NCBI GenBank assembly: GCA_030598645.1
Contig: JAUVPN010000171.1
Location: 1-6,263, forward strand
Source of the DNA: Hyphomicrobium sp.
GTDB lineage: Bacteria; Pseudomonadota; Alphaproteobacteria; Rhizobiales; Hyphomicrobiaceae
Length of the DNA stretch: 6,263 nucleotides
Direction: 5' to 3'
Shown here: piece after piece, positions 5,851 to 6,263 of the stretch
How positions within the stretch are numbered: position 1 is the first letter of the stretch
Layout of the letters: each line of letters opens with the position of its first letter
Position numbers and translations under genes: made by a program
The notes under the pieces: model-generated
Told to the model about the DNA's origin: nothing
What the model saw: the letters and a program-made list of their open reading frames with translations, nothing else
The model's database searches: none

Positions 5851-6263
5851 CTAGCGGGGCTTGGTGGCGAGCACGTCGACTGGCGGGTCGCTGAGCAAGC
5901 TGCCCGCGACACTGCCTATGAGGGCGTGCCGCAGGACGGATCGTCCGTGCGAGCCAATGGCCAGAAGGTCTGGCTTTAAGTGTGCGGCTTGGTCCCGAAT
6001 GACACTGAGGATATCCCCCTCCTCGATATGGAATGTGGCCCGCAATCTTCCGTTGCCGAGCCGTTCCACCTGGGCGCGGACCCCTCTCTCGAAAGCATTC
6101 TTGAAGTTTTTCTCTTGCTCCTGACGAATCTGCGCTTGGGACTCTGGCCCCAAAAATCCTGTGAATGGTACGTCGACGATGTGGAGCAAATGAAACTCGG
6201 CGTCCGGTGCAATCGCGGCGGCGCATTCAAGCGCGCGCTGCGCCGCGGGCGAATTATCGGTGG
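5851..6263 (-). CDS. Universal stress protein (UspA family), 5' end cut by window edge
   Basis: The frame is open to the right edge; 136 residues are visible. The first start-like codon inside the window is a TTG at 6187-6189, but the 24 residues read before it ('TDNSPAAQRALECAAAIAPD' and 'AEFH') are a typical Usp first helix and strand, so the gene clearly begins further right. The nucleotide-binding motif G-x2-G-x9-G-S is intact in 'GSHGRSVLRHALIGS', about 20-35 residues before the end, followed by 'VDVLATKPR'. Usp proteins bind ATP/AMP and help survival under starvation, hypoxia or other stress; they are cytosolic. Visible length is close to a whole single Usp domain, but it could also be the C-terminal domain of a tandem Usp of about 280 residues; the window cannot tell. 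It is followed 161 bases later by the TreT-like gene on the same strand. Confidence 0.9.
   Translation of the reverse strand, partial: TDNSPAAQRALECAAAIAPDAEFHLLHIVDVPFTGFLGPESQAQIRQEQEKNFKNAFERGVRAQVERLGNGRLRATFHIEEGDILSVIRDQAAHLKPDLLAIGSHGRSVLRHALIGSVAGSLLSDPPVDVLATKPR

Overview
The window is a compact, moderately GC-rich bacterial segment. It most resembles an alphaproteobacterium, probably of the Hyphomicrobiales/rhizobial type. That placement is an inference from the flavour of the proteins and from a FixK/FNR-type palindrome in the one divergent intergenic region. No rRNA, tRNA, CRISPR array, insertion sequence or phage gene was seen. There is no gene-free stretch longer than about 180 bases.

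Layout, left arm: the 3' part of a stand-alone THUMP-domain (RNA-binding fold) gene (+, cut by the left edge) converges on a small acidic conserved-hypothetical gene (-, 640-909). A 175-base divergent intergenic region follows, with a near-ideal TTGAT-N4-GTCAA box at 996-1009. Rightward from it run dodecin (1085-1285), archease (1353-1793) and the RNA ligase rtcB (1807-3237). Archease and rtcB are separated by 13 bases and are almost certainly co-transcribed; dodecin may lead the same transcript.

Layout, right arm (all on -, read from right to left): a universal stress protein gene cut by the right edge (5851-6263), a TreT-like GT4 trehalose synthase/glycosyltransferase (4400-5689), and a GalT / ADP-glucose phosphorylase-type nucleotidyltransferase (3324-4340). 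This arm converges on rtcB across 86 bases.

How the genes may work together: the left arm looks like RNA end repair (archease activates RtcB, which joins 2',3'-cyclic-phosphate and 5'-OH ends) beside an RNA-binding-fold protein and a small-ligand-storing dodecin. The right arm looks like trehalose/nucleotide-sugar metabolism next to a Usp. The FixK/FNR-like box suggests that at least the dodecin side is induced at low oxygen. Overall this looks like a low-oxygen or energy-stress island that combines RNA repair with sugar-nucleotide salvage. The individual gene calls are firm; the shared physiology is inference.
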